A DNA stretch of 64,000 nt, taken from Eutypa lata (taxonomy: Eukaryota; Ascomycota; Sordariomycetes; Xylariales; Diatrypaceae). The stretch lies in assembly GCA_022661535.1 (NCBI GenBank), contig JAKULF010000013.1, forward strand, positions 930,001-994,000, in the 5' to 3' direction. The translations under genes were made by a program, and so were the position numbers. The notes beneath the pieces were generated by a model that had not been told where the DNA came from, searched no databases, and saw nothing but the letters and a program-made list of their open reading frames with translations. The first letter of the stretch is position 1. Every line of letters begins with the position of its first letter. Below are positions 54,254-64,000 of this stretch, in pieces.

Positions 54254-55367
54254 AATTTTTTTTGAAGGATCGCAATTGAATTCGAAAATGAAACTGATAC
54301 ATCGCCGTAGAAGGGATGAGACGCATAAGCGTTGATGGAAGAAGAGTTTGGTTGACTACATTATCCTGTTTTTATGGAATTATGGAATCGGCATTTGCAT
54401 CTATAAGGCCTAGGCGTGTCTGGCGTCAAGAAAGGAAAGGATACCACATGCATAGGATATAGGTATACCTAGAGGTATGGATGGGTTGGATGGTTGATTA
54501 AGGCATGCATAGCGATACCCCCTTTCAAGTTTGGCTACATACCTATTTGTGTAGGTAGTTTAGCTGTTTGGTTATATTACCTATTTGAAGATACCCATTG
54601 GTTGTACTGCAAGAGTCTTCAATCCAGTTTTGGGTTTATGATTTTTTTAACTATATATTTGATGATCTGACGATAACCTCATAAAGAAGCTCACTGAATA
54701 GGGGCTACTAGTATGTATTATATGCATGTTATAGGTCAGGAGACGTCGATTCTGCGGCTGTTGCGGGTAACGATTGTAACCTTGGACCAGCTGATGAAAT
54801 TGGTATTTATAGTGCGTACAGGGGACCCATAGTTGAGACGACACTCGCCGGGGACCCCCACGTCATTCTGCAGTTCGAAACCGAACCAAACGCGAATGTT
54901 TCCCATCTACTGATATTCTTTTTTAGTTAATTAATTCGAGTATAATAAATCTGACCACCACCTTTTTACTTTAACTACATGTCGTAGACTACAGTGTTCC
55001 CTACTGAAGCTAATTGATTGGACCAATTTATACCGGTTTTCTTCATTGCAGGTCCTTGACACGTTGCAGTGTTTTTTAACTGATTATTCGTTGAGACGTT
55101 GGAAAGGACAAAGCTAGGTACATACCATCGAGACCTCCGAGATCGCGAACAGGAACGGACGGACACGCGCACATCATCTTGATAGCTACCTATACAGTCA
55201 ACCACTCATACGAACGACGTCCAACAGCCCTTCTTTCTATCTTCCTTCTCAAATAAGAGAATGCCACTGTCGAAGGTGCTATACCGATAGTACCTACCTC
55301 CCTACCTACCTAACCGTCTATCCATATACTCACTTACATACCTACCTGTCATTATATCCGTAGTAGT
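54254..55367. other. Spacer between sfi1 and rav1
   Basis: Holds the sfi1 3' flank and the rav1 promoter. It has TAGGTA-type motifs at about 54460-54560 and 55290-55345, close upstream of the rav1 start. No gene. Confidence 0.5.
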
Positions 55368-58300
55368 ATGAAGGCGGTCCTCCCAGGCAGGCCCGAAGCA
55401 CGCCTCCAGGCGCTGTCGACGGGCTACTGGGACGGCCGGCGCATCATCGTCTACGCCACCGGCAACGCCCTCGCCATCCTCTCCGATCCGGACACCCTGC
55501 TGCAGACCATCTACGACGACCACGACGATGACGAAGATGAAGACGGTGAAGAAAATGGGCGGCGCAAGAAGCTAGATGCTGTCGCCTTCGATGAGGCCTC
55601 GGGGAAGATCGCCGCTGCTGCCGGCAAGGACGTGAGGATCTACCAGCCTATACCCATCGTTGCTCCTGCTTTTGGGGCTGGGACAGCGGTTGATGGGGCG
55701 CTTAAGGTTAGTTTGCTCGTTGGGCTGTTTACACTGCACGATACACAATACCTCGACGGGGGAGGAAGGGGAGGAGAGATGACTACGTGTAATGTGAACG
55801 CGCATATCATAGGCCGTGTCTAACTAACTGGGTATATATACAAATAGTGGGCACTCCAAACCGCCTTCGAAATTGAGGACGACAAAGACGACCCCAACGA
55901 CGCTCCAACAACAACAAAACCAAAACCAAAACCAAAACCAAAACCAATACCCGCGACGCTCTCATGGGGCAGCTCCGAGGAGCTCCTCGTAGGCCGCACG
56001 TCCCTGCAGCTGTACAACACGACGACGACGCCGCCGTCCTGCCACTGGCGCCAGCGGCTCGCGAGCGCGGCCAAGTCGGCGCAGCTCTCGCCCGACTCGG
56101 CGTACATCGCGTCGGTGGGGCACCGGGACCGGCTCGTCAAGGTCTGGCGGCGCCTCAACTTCGGCTTCGAGGAGGTCCGCTTCGAGTTCGGGTACCTGCC
56201 GCACCCGCGCGCCGTCGCCTCCCTCCAGTGGCGCAGGCCCTTCCACCCGGCCCAGTCCACCACCGAGAACATCCTCTACTCGTTCGCCGTCGACGGCGTC
56301 GCCCGCGTCTGGACCACCGGCGTCCCCGAGGGCCACGGCCACCACGGCTTCGGGTGCCAGAATCTGCGCCTTTGGGGCATGTTGGATCTCGTGGGCGCTA
56401 TTGGGGATGTGCCTGGACAGCAACGACAGCAGCAGCAACAGGGGGATAAGAGGGTTGATGATGGCTTGCGGTGGGCTTTCATTATTAGCCAGCGGGATCT
56501 CGCTCATGCGACGGAGAGGGCTATTCAGGAACGCGGTGGGGAGGCGGGTCAGCTGCAGAAGGACGATGTTGCGCTGCAGTATCTGATATCCATCGCGAAT
56601 AGGGATACGGAGATCTGCGTCGTCCTCGATGGGCGGGGGAGCATGTCGGCTTGGGCGCTCGAGAATGTAAGCGCGAAAACCACAGGGAAGGTAGGAACCA
56701 ACATCGACAACGTCGCCTTTGTCCGATCGAAGGACTTCGAGTTTCTCGCCGATCCACCCTCCACCCAAAGCTCAACGACGACAACATCGCAGCCACCACC
56801 GCACGTCGAGATCCTGAACTACTGCAATAGGTCCGCCGGGAACCTGCACCTATTGATCCACCGTTTCGACGACGGTACCGTCGATCTGTTCGAGGGCAGC
56901 ATCGCCGACCTGCTCGACCCGACCTTCGTGCGGACGGGCCGCCTCGAGCCCCGCGCCACCTGGTCCGGCCACTCCGCCGCCGTCAAGAAGATCGTGCGCA
57001 ACTTCAGCGGCCGCGCCATCGTCTCGCGCACCCAGCAGGGCGGCGAGAGCATCGTCTGGAAGCATGCCGCACCGCATCATTCGCAACCGCACCCGCACCC
57101 ACAGCCGCACATACCAAACAACAACAACAACAACAACGCACAGAACAAACAGAATGCGCGACCACGGTCGCGATCGTCGGAGCTGCTGCTTAGTCCGAAG
57201 CTCATCCCGGAGAGGCGCCATATCCACCGCATTGCGTTGATCCGGGGCGGCAGTTTTGTGGTCTTCCTGCACCACGAGAGTATCGCGGTCTGGGATTGCA
57301 GAGCCCCCGTCCCGACCCTCATGGCTGAGCACCCGTACAACTTGCCGGGAAAGCCCCTCTGTATTCTTGTGTTGCCCCGCTTAAATAGAGACGATGTATC
57401 GGTTGCGCATATTGCAACCATCACGTCCGAGCGGAGGGGCGTGGTTTGGGAGGTTCATCTTCCGCTGGCAAAGGTTCCTTCCAACGTACATCACGATGCG
57501 ACTATCATCAATAGTAATACCCATCAGGTTAACGGCCATCGTCATGAAATGGAGGAACCACCGAAGACCGTAATCCTCGAAGAATTTAGCACCTTCACGC
57601 TCGACGACGCGGCCGAGGACCTCGCCTACGTACTCCCCGTCGACCCAGCGGGCGCCCCAGCTGTCGTGTCCTCTGGATTTTTGGACGTCTTCGCGCGCGA
57701 TGTCGCCATCTCCTATACGCACTCAGGGCGCGTGGAGTTCTGGACGGCGCGAATCGATCCCCAGCGCCGCCGCGTGGAGTGGCTTCCCACCGCAGCCGCC
57801 GAGACGGGCGTCGCCGAGCCGGCGCTCGTCAGCGGCAGCCTCGCCAAGAAGGCCGCCCTCGTCAACCGTGACCGCTCCGCTGTGTCCATCTGGGATATAA
57901 GGGGGGCAAGACTCGAGTACTATGCCCTCGAGGGGCGGGAAATGGAGCGGGAGGGAGTGGCGGAGGGTGAGAGCTTGGATTTAGACTTGGATTTAGCGGC
58001 CCTAGATGATCAGGGGAGGGCTGCTACTACTGCCATAACCGCTACAACCACTACCATAACTTCTTCTTCTACATCTACATCTACCTCCACCTCCGCCCCC
58101 GTCCAAGACCTCGACTGGACCTCGACCCCGGACTCCCAGTCCATCCTCGCCGTCGGCTACCCCTACCGCGTCGTGCTGCTCTCCGAGCTGCGCTTCGACT
58201 ACCTCAACCGCGGCCCCGCCTGGGCCCCGGTGCGCGACATCAACATCCGCGAGCTGACCCCCCACCCCATCGGGGACTCGGCTTGGCTCAGCGGCGGCCA

Positions 58301-60754
58301 CCTCGTCGTCGGCGCCGGGAACCAGTTCTTCGTCTACGATCGGAGGTTCGTCGCGGCTGGTACGCCTTCTTCCTTTCATAGTCGCCCGCGCACTCAGAAT
58401 CGGAATCGGAATCGGAATCGTGGTGGTAGTGGTGGTTCGATGAGAGATCTCTTCGATGTCGTGCAGAGACTCAACGGACCGTTGCCTGTTTTTCATCCTC
58501 AGTTCCTGAGCCAGTGTATACTGGCTGCGAAGAATGACGTTGTTAAGCGTGTGCTGATGGCGCTGCATCGCGCGCTGAAGTTTCATGTTGAGGGGGATGA
58601 GATCGATGATTATCTGGGGCTTGATTTGGCCGGGTTTTATGGTGGTGGTGTTAAGGTAAGTCTTTCATCTTTTTCCCCCTCAACCTAGCAATATAGATCT
58701 CTGTTTTGTCTACGAGGATGAGATGATGTGAATAGGGTATTGATTGAAATCAACCCACTAGATCTCCACGACGAGAAAATCAAACGGCAACAACAGCAAA
58801 GACTCACGTGGCGGCGGGATATCATTCGACGGCACATTCAACGACAACGACAACAATGCAGATGAAGACGAGGAGTACGACAACGTGTTCTCGGAGACCG
58901 TAGCGTCGACCATCTGCGAGAAGCTGCAGAGCATAGCGCTCCCGCAGCTCTCGGCGCACGAGCAGATCCAGCTCGTAGACATCGTGGAGTGCGCGGGCGT
59001 CGTCGAGAGGCAGCGCCGCTCCATGGACGAGAACGGGGCCCGGTTCATGCTGTTCTTCCGCCAGCACGCCCTGCTGAAACATAAGGCTGGAAGGGGGGGA
59101 GGAGGAGGTCAAGGAGGGGGACCAGGAAGAGGGAGAGGAATAGGCGGCGGTGGTAGCGGTAGGAGCCTGTCCTGGCGCGAGATCACTTGGGCTTTTCACT
59201 CGTCTAGCCAGGATGTCCTGACGGATTTCGTGGCGCGCCAGTTTCATGGTAGCATGCTTTGGGAGAATGCGAGGGAGAGCGGTATTTTTATGTGGTTGGC
59301 TGATGCTAGTGCTGTGGTTCGTGATTCTTCTGTCTATCCCCTTTTCTTTCTATCAATATTTCTTACCTCTCTCCTTCGGAAGGGAAAAAGGGCAGGGACA
59401 CTCGTGAGGGAAGGGGGAAAAAAAAAAGAAGGCGATGCTAATGTTTCCAATACAAATATAGAAAGCGCAGTTCGAGATCGTCGCCCGCAACGAGTACACC
59501 AAGAGCGAGCTCAAGAACCCCGTCGACTGCAGCCTCTTCTACCTGGCGCTGCGCAAGAAGACCGTCCTGCAGGGCCTGTGGCGCATGGCGACGTGGAACA
59601 AAGAGCGCGTGGCCACGCAGAGGCTGCTGGGCAACAACTTCGACGAGCCCAAGTGGAAGACGACGGCGCTCAAGAACGCGTACGCGCTGTTGAGCAAGCG
59701 GCGGTTTGGTATGTTCATAACTACTCATACACATACACACAAATGCGGGAGATATGGATATGCTAATATTTTGTTGTCATTGTTTTTAGAGTACGCCGCT
59801 GCTTTCTTCCTCCTCGCGGACCACCTCCAGGACGCGGTCAATGTCTGTCTTAACCAGATTAGAGACCTGCAGCTCGCTATTGCTATTGCGCGTGTCTACG
59901 AGGGCGATAACGGACCCGTTCTCAAGAAGCTGCTCGAGGAAGAGGTCCTGGCTATCGCGGCCCAGGAGGGCAACCGCTGGCTTGCGTCTTGGGCTTTCTG
60001 GATGTTGAAGCGGAGGGATATGGCTGTGAGGGCGTTAATTGTAAGTCTTCAACCCCCCGCCTCTCTTCATCTCTTTCGCTCATGTTATTCGTTACCTATT
60101 TAATCCTTGATACCTATATCATAAGAAACGCTCCACATATATTCCAGTTCAATAGAAGAAGTAATTAACATCCTTGCGCTAGACCCCGGTATACACGCTC
60201 TTGGAAACTCCTCTCATTTTGGACTTCAAGTCAAAACTCTTCCTTGCCGACGACCCGGCCCTCGTTGTCCTATACGCGCAGCTTCGGGACAAGACACTAC
60301 AGACGCTCCGCGGAGCCTCGAAGGTCACGCCGCGCACGGAGTGGGAATTCGTCCTTCACAACGCGAGGCTGTACGATCGCATGGGGTGCGATTTATTGGG
60401 TCTTGATCTTGGTACGTAGGCTCTTTTCTTTTCGTGGTTATCACTTCCACTACACGCAGTGTGTCTATTCTATTATGAGAAGCAGTCCAAAGTCTAATCA
60501 AGCGTTCCACAGTCCGCAACTGGGAGTTCCTCCGCCAGCCACTACCCCACGCCGCCTCGTTCGGCGATACTAATATCGACCCCCGCAAGATGCTGCGCCG
60601 CGGTAGCAGCCTCGTTGTTGCGGATATACCTGTGTCACCTATTGCGCCGGACTCGATGAAGACTGGTGGCATGGGTGCTGCACCCGTCAAGCAGCAACCT
60701 ACTGTATTCGAGGAGCCGGATGCGAGTGCGCTGCTTGATAGTTTTGGGTTTTGA
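55368..60754 (+). CDS. rav1: RAVE complex subunit Rav1 (V-ATPase assembly, DMXL-like WD protein)
   Basis: Rav1 with Rav2 and Skp1 forms RAVE, which reassembles the V1 and Vo sectors of the vacuolar proton pump. Seven exons give 1556 residues: 55368-55706, 55848-58655, 58762-59316, 59462-59708, 59790-60040, 60183-60411, 60513-60754. All junctions keep phase and fall inside conserved Rav1 text. The N-terminal WD-like propellers include VLPGRPEARLQALSTGYWDG, AYIASVGHRDRLVKVWRRL and SGHSAAVKKIVRNFSG. The family's core block follows: AQFEIVARNEYTK, NPVDCSLFYLALRKKTVLQG, RWKTTALKN-like KNAYALLSKRRF, then EYAAAFFLLADHLQDAVNVC and LQLAIAIARVYEGDNGPVLK. The end, EPDASALLDSFGF, is the usual Rav1 C-terminus. 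Exon 2 carries Lys-Pro, Asn, Gln and Thr/Ser runs that enlarge the propeller loops. Donors of introns 1 and 3 (GTTAGT, GTTCGT) are atypical. Identity is certain. Confidence 0.95.
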
Positions 60755-61937
60755 TTGAAGGTGGGTGTTGTGAAGAGAAGCAAAGTAATAAAAACCGTAA
60801 CGGAGGACTGGCTGGCTTGAGTACTTACTTACCTAGAGTGGAAACGAAAAGCGTGTGTCGTTGCTATGAGTTGGATTTGGAAATATATCTTACCTTACCT
60901 TTACCCACTTCCTTCGATTTCTGATCGTGGGTTGGGTGAATGTCAGGACTTAAGACTAGAGATGGGCACGTGGGTATAGAGTCAAGAAGATGGTATACTA
61001 TGGTATGGTATGGTACGCCGAGATTGCCGGTATCGTGTAGCATAGGTGTTGATCAGGTTGGTTGGCTGGTTGGTTAGGTGTATTAGGTGTATAACATAGG
61101 TACATAAGTAAAGGGAGGTTTTCTTCCCTGGAAAATGGAAAATATCCTGCTTCTTGTGCTTTTGAAAGAAAATACAGAAAACTAACACTTATAAAGCCAA
61201 CTGATGTAAACTTGTTGCGGTAGACGGTGTCTCGATGTTGGGCACTGCTGTAAAGTAGGCTCTTAGATGTATTCTACTTTGAAAAGATAGATGAATATGA
61301 GTGTGTCGTAATACAAGTAATAACTTGACTATTTCTTTGCTTGATATAGCTTGATAGCTATCGTATAATTTTATCACACCAGTCTGACTACTAACTCGAC
61401 TACTATATCTTAGATTTCTGGACAACCTACAAAGCTTAGAACCAGTCCACCTTGACTTATAGCTCTATTTAATCGATAGAAATCTCAAAGGGTTTGTCCG
61501 CTGTCTCAAGCCCAATGTCCCTCTTTCAGTTCCATGAGCCGTTGTCGGTATAAGGTTGCGGATCACATAGTTATATCAAAAGACAACGGGGGGCTGATAT
61601 AGGTAGGGTGGAGACGGCAAGATAAGTCAATAACCCCGTGATCTTTTATTATCTCCGACACCGTCGGTGATCAGCCTATCACGTAACGCGCATTCCACCG
61701 CCAATCGGCTTCTTGTGCTTACTTGTCAGCTTGTTGTATGTAGTTAGGCATTGGCAGATGATCCATAATTATAACCCTGTCATCAGGGGTCTGTTGATTG
61801 ATATATAATCAATCTACATCCTGTAGTTAGACTTCTTTTCAAAACTACGGAGTTTTCTTCTTCTTTTCCTCCTTCTTTCTTCCTTCATATACGCATTTAT
61901 ATATATGCATGACGCCTTGAACTGATCACCCGTCGCG
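60755..61937. promoter_or_regulatory. Spacer and promoter region upstream of the OPT transporter
   Basis: The rav1 3' flank and OPT upstream DNA. A long CT-rich tract (about 61851-61886) lies 50-90 bp before the OPT start, typical of fungal transcription initiation regions. Minus-strand frames here have no support. No specific factor site is claimed. Confidence 0.5.
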
Positions 61938-64000
61938 ATGGCTCCCGATAGAGGAGGAAGAGAAGCGGCCGCCAACACCGACTCCGCAATCCCGCCTCCG
62001 GCTAGCAATGCCGATGCCGATAGCGAGGCGGTGCGCGTAACCAAGGTGCTACCGGAGGGCCGTCACTTTACCGTACGGGGAATAGCCGTCGGCTTGCTAA
62101 TCGGCCTGGTTATCTGCTTCTCGAACATGTATTTTGGCCTGCAGACGGGTTGGATCAGCATGATGACGATGCCGGCTAGTCTGATGGGGTTCGGCATTTT
62201 CCGGTTGCTAGCTCCTCATCTCGACTTCCCCTTTTCGCCTGTTGAGAACGTCCTCGTCCAGTCTGTAGCCGGCGGCATGGCCATTGTGCCTCTCGGCTGC
62301 GGCTTCGTTGGCGTCATCCCCGCTATGGAGGATCTGCTCAGACCCGAGGAACAGGGGCCCTTCCGCTTCAGCATGTGGAAGTTGATTATTTGGTCTCTTG
62401 GCTTATGTTATTTTGGCGTCATTTTTGCTGTGCCGCTGAGGCGTCAGGTCATTATTAGGGAGCAGCTCAAATTCCCTAGCGGATTTAGTACCGCAGTGCT
62501 TATTGGTGTGCTCCATGGCAAGGGTCAGACGCAGACTGGCGGTGGTACGCTAGATCCCTCGAAAGCTGCTACGTTTGGAAGTCTAGCACTAGAGAATCGA
62601 CCGCTTGTAGAATCGCAAGATGTTGATGATGAGGATGCACGAGTTGACCCCGTTGAAGGACCTCACCATGTCGAGGCGGAGCAGAAGTACAATTGGGGTA
62701 GAAATATCCGGCTACTTCTGATTACATTCGGTGTCTCTGGTGTCTACACTATCTGCACGTATTTCTTGCCTATACTACGTAATCTACCAATATTCGGCAC
62801 CGTGGCTGCGGAAGCTTGGCTTTGGACTCTGAACCCGAGCTTAGCATATGTCGGCCAGGGCATTATCATGGGTCCGTCTACCACTATCCACATGCTCTTA
62901 GGGGCTATTCTTGGCTGGGGTGTTCTTTCGCCCCTGGCTAAAAATAAGGGCTGGGCGCCGGGGCCGATTGGTGACTGGGAAAGCGGCAGCAAAGGTTGGA
63001 TCGTTTGGACTTCCTTGGCTATCATGCTTGCCGATGCTGTTGTCAGTCTGGGGCTCATTGCATTTGGAGCTGCTGCTCAATATTCTCCATTGTTATACGC
63101 TTCCCTCAAGCAACAATACGATAACAGTAAACTCAAGAGTCTATTCAACCGCCGCACAAGCGGATACACAGTAGTCCAAAATGACGACGTCGACTCGAGG
63201 CCTTCAACCGCAAACAGAGACTCGACATCAACAGCTGACGATGTCGACCTCTTACCAAGTCCCGTGTTCGAGCAGCACGGTCTAGCCCTCAGGGCCTGGG
63301 ACCACGACGATGCCCCGCCCGAGCAGCTCGTCGGCAGCAAAGTCGTAAGCATCGGCCTCGTCCTGTCGATCCTCTTCTGCATCGCGAGCATCCACATCAC
63401 GTTCGGAAATCTCGTCCCTCTCTACGCGACCATCATCGCTGTCTTCATGGCGCTAATCCTAAGCATCATGGGCGTGCGCGCCCTCGGCGAGACGGACCTA
63501 AACCCGGTTTCGGGCATCAGCAAACTGGCGCAGCTCTTCTTCGCCCTCATCATCCCGCAATCGAACCCCTCCAGCGTGCTCATCAACCTCGTAGCGGGCG
63601 CCGTCTCCGAGGCCGGCGCGATGCAGGCCGGCGACCTGATGCAGGACCTCAAGACGGGCCACCTGCTCGGCGCGGCCCCCAACGCGCAGTTCTGGGGCCA
63701 GGTCATCGGCGCCACCGTCGGCGCCGTCGTCAGCGCCTTCATCTACCGCCTCTACACGTCCGTGTACGACGTCCCCGGCGACCTCTTCCAGGTCCCCACC
63801 GCCTTCGTCTGGATCTTCACCGCGCGCCTCGTCACGGGCGACGGCCTGCCGCCCCGCGCTCGCGAGTTCGCCGTCGCCGCTGCGGTCGTCTTCGCCGTGT
63901 CCACTTTCGTTCGCGCTAAGGGGGCCGGCCGGCCCTGGCATCCGTATGTTCCCGGTGGCATTGCCGTTGCTGTCGGCATGTATAATGTTCCCTCTTTTAC
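61938..64000 (+). CDS. Oligopeptide/metal transporter of the OPT family, 3' part outside the window
   Basis: OPT proteins carry small peptides, glutathione or metal chelates across membranes with protons. The frame opens at ATG 61938 and stays open to the right edge (687 residues so far) with no intron. After a 40-residue polar N-terminus, many hydrophobic membrane segments follow. Landmarks are FTVRGIAVGLLIGLVICFSN followed by MYFGLQTGWISMM, ENVLVQSVAGGMAIVPLGCG, FPSGFSTAVLIGVLHG, and later DLNPVSGISKLAQLFFALII and AGAMQAGDLMQDLKTGHLLG. The conserved NPVSG and DLKTG motifs place it in the OPT superfamily, near the yellow-stripe/oligopeptide branch and not the yeast Opt1 branch. A long polar loop (residues about 206-250 and 395-450) is seen. 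The first half uses mixed codons, the second half is GC-rich. Substrate cannot be told from sequence. Confidence 0.93.
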   Translation, partial: MAPDRGGREAAANTDSAIPPPASNADADSEAVRVTKVLPEGRHFTVRGIAVGLLIGLVICFSNMYFGLQTGWISMMTMPASLMGFGIFRLLAPHLDFPFSPVENVLVQSVAGGMAIVPLGCGFVGVIPAMEDLLRPEEQGPFRFSMWKLIIWSLGLCYFGVIFAVPLRRQVIIREQLKFPSGFSTAVLIGVLHGKGQTQTGGGTLDPSKAATFGSLALENRPLVESQDVDDEDARVDPVEGPHHVEAEQKYNWGRNIRLLLITFGVSGVYTICTYFLPILRNLPIFGTVAAEAWLWTLNPSLAYVGQGIIMGPSTTIHMLLGAILGWGVLSPLAKNKGWAPGPIGDWESGSKGWIVWTSLAIMLADAVVSLGLIAFGAAAQYSPLLYASLKQQYDNSKLKSLFNRRTSGYTVVQNDDVDSRPSTANRDSTSTADDVDLLPSPVFEQHGLALRAWDHDDAPPEQLVGSKVVSIGLVLSILFCIASIHITFGNLVPLYATIIAVFMALILSIMGVRALGETDLNPVSGISKLAQLFFALIIPQSNPSSVLINLVAGAVSEAGAMQAGDLMQDLKTGHLLGAAPNAQFWGQVIGATVGAVVSAFIYRLYTSVYDVPGDLFQVPTAFVWIFTARLVTGDGLPPRAREFAVAAAVVFAVSTFVRAKGAGRPWHPYVPGGIAVAVGMYNVPSF

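Noticed and set aside
1..64000. A biosynthetic gene cluster or defence island
   Set aside because: The esterase, SDR, OPT transporter and adenylation relic are separated by housekeeping genes over more than 50 kb, on both strands; no core synthase or shared regulator is present.

Overview
This is a window of nuclear DNA from a filamentous ascomycete (Pezizomycotina, most likely a sordariomycete). The evidence is the short GT-AG introns (about 50-150 nt) with CTAAC/CTGAC-like branch sites, the compact single-copy housekeeping genes, proteins with long low-complexity inserts, and families typical of these fungi (RAVE subunit Rav1, Hym1/Mo25, Sfi1, Arp10/RO-7, OPT transporter, tannase/feruloyl esterase). 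All gene models here were built by hand from the sequence, by joining reading frames at splice sites and checking phase. No search was run, so family names rest on recognised motifs.

Layout. 0-11 kb is accessory-like and partly AT-rich. It holds the 5' part of a secreted protein (-), a dynamin-type GTPase (-), a GFA/CENP-V-fold zinc protein with an altered Cys site (-), a relic of an NRPS-like adenylation domain (+), and a secreted tannase/feruloyl esterase (+). 11-17 kb holds the divergent pair Arp10 (dynactin pointed end, -) and Yen1/GEN1 Holliday-junction resolvase (+), about 635 bp apart. 17-31 kb is sparse: a tRNA-like/A-rich SINE-like element, a BTB protein with a split domain (-), a 3.5-kb gene-free stretch, and two conserved proteins of unknown role (-). 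31-36.7 kb is a PDK1/Pkh kinase (-) followed by a 3-kb gene-free stretch. 36.7-45 kb holds the SWIB-domain chromatin remodelling subunit Snf12 (+), a short-chain dehydrogenase (-) and Mo25/Hym1 (-). 45.9-54 kb holds cytosolic isoleucyl-tRNA synthetase (+), a 63-residue twin-CX9C NDUFAF8-like complex I assembly factor (-) and the spindle-pole/centrin-binding protein Sfi1 (+). 55-61 kb is Rav1, the large WD-repeat subunit of the V-ATPase assembly factor RAVE (+, seven exons). From 61.9 kb an OPT-family transporter (+) runs off the right edge.

The genes do not form an operon or an obvious biosynthetic cluster. Several belong to cell-polarity and division machinery (Arp10/dynein-dynactin, Sfi1/spindle pole, Hym1/RAM network, PDK1), but I read this as ordinary gene neighbourhood, not a pathway cluster. 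I found no convincing new multi-gene system. The most interesting signals are the decayed adenylation domain, the degenerate zinc site, coding microsatellites inside conserved folds, the SINE-like element, and a recurrent CCTACxTAGG-type palindrome across intergenic DNA. No intact tRNA, rRNA, CRISPR array or complete transposon was seen.
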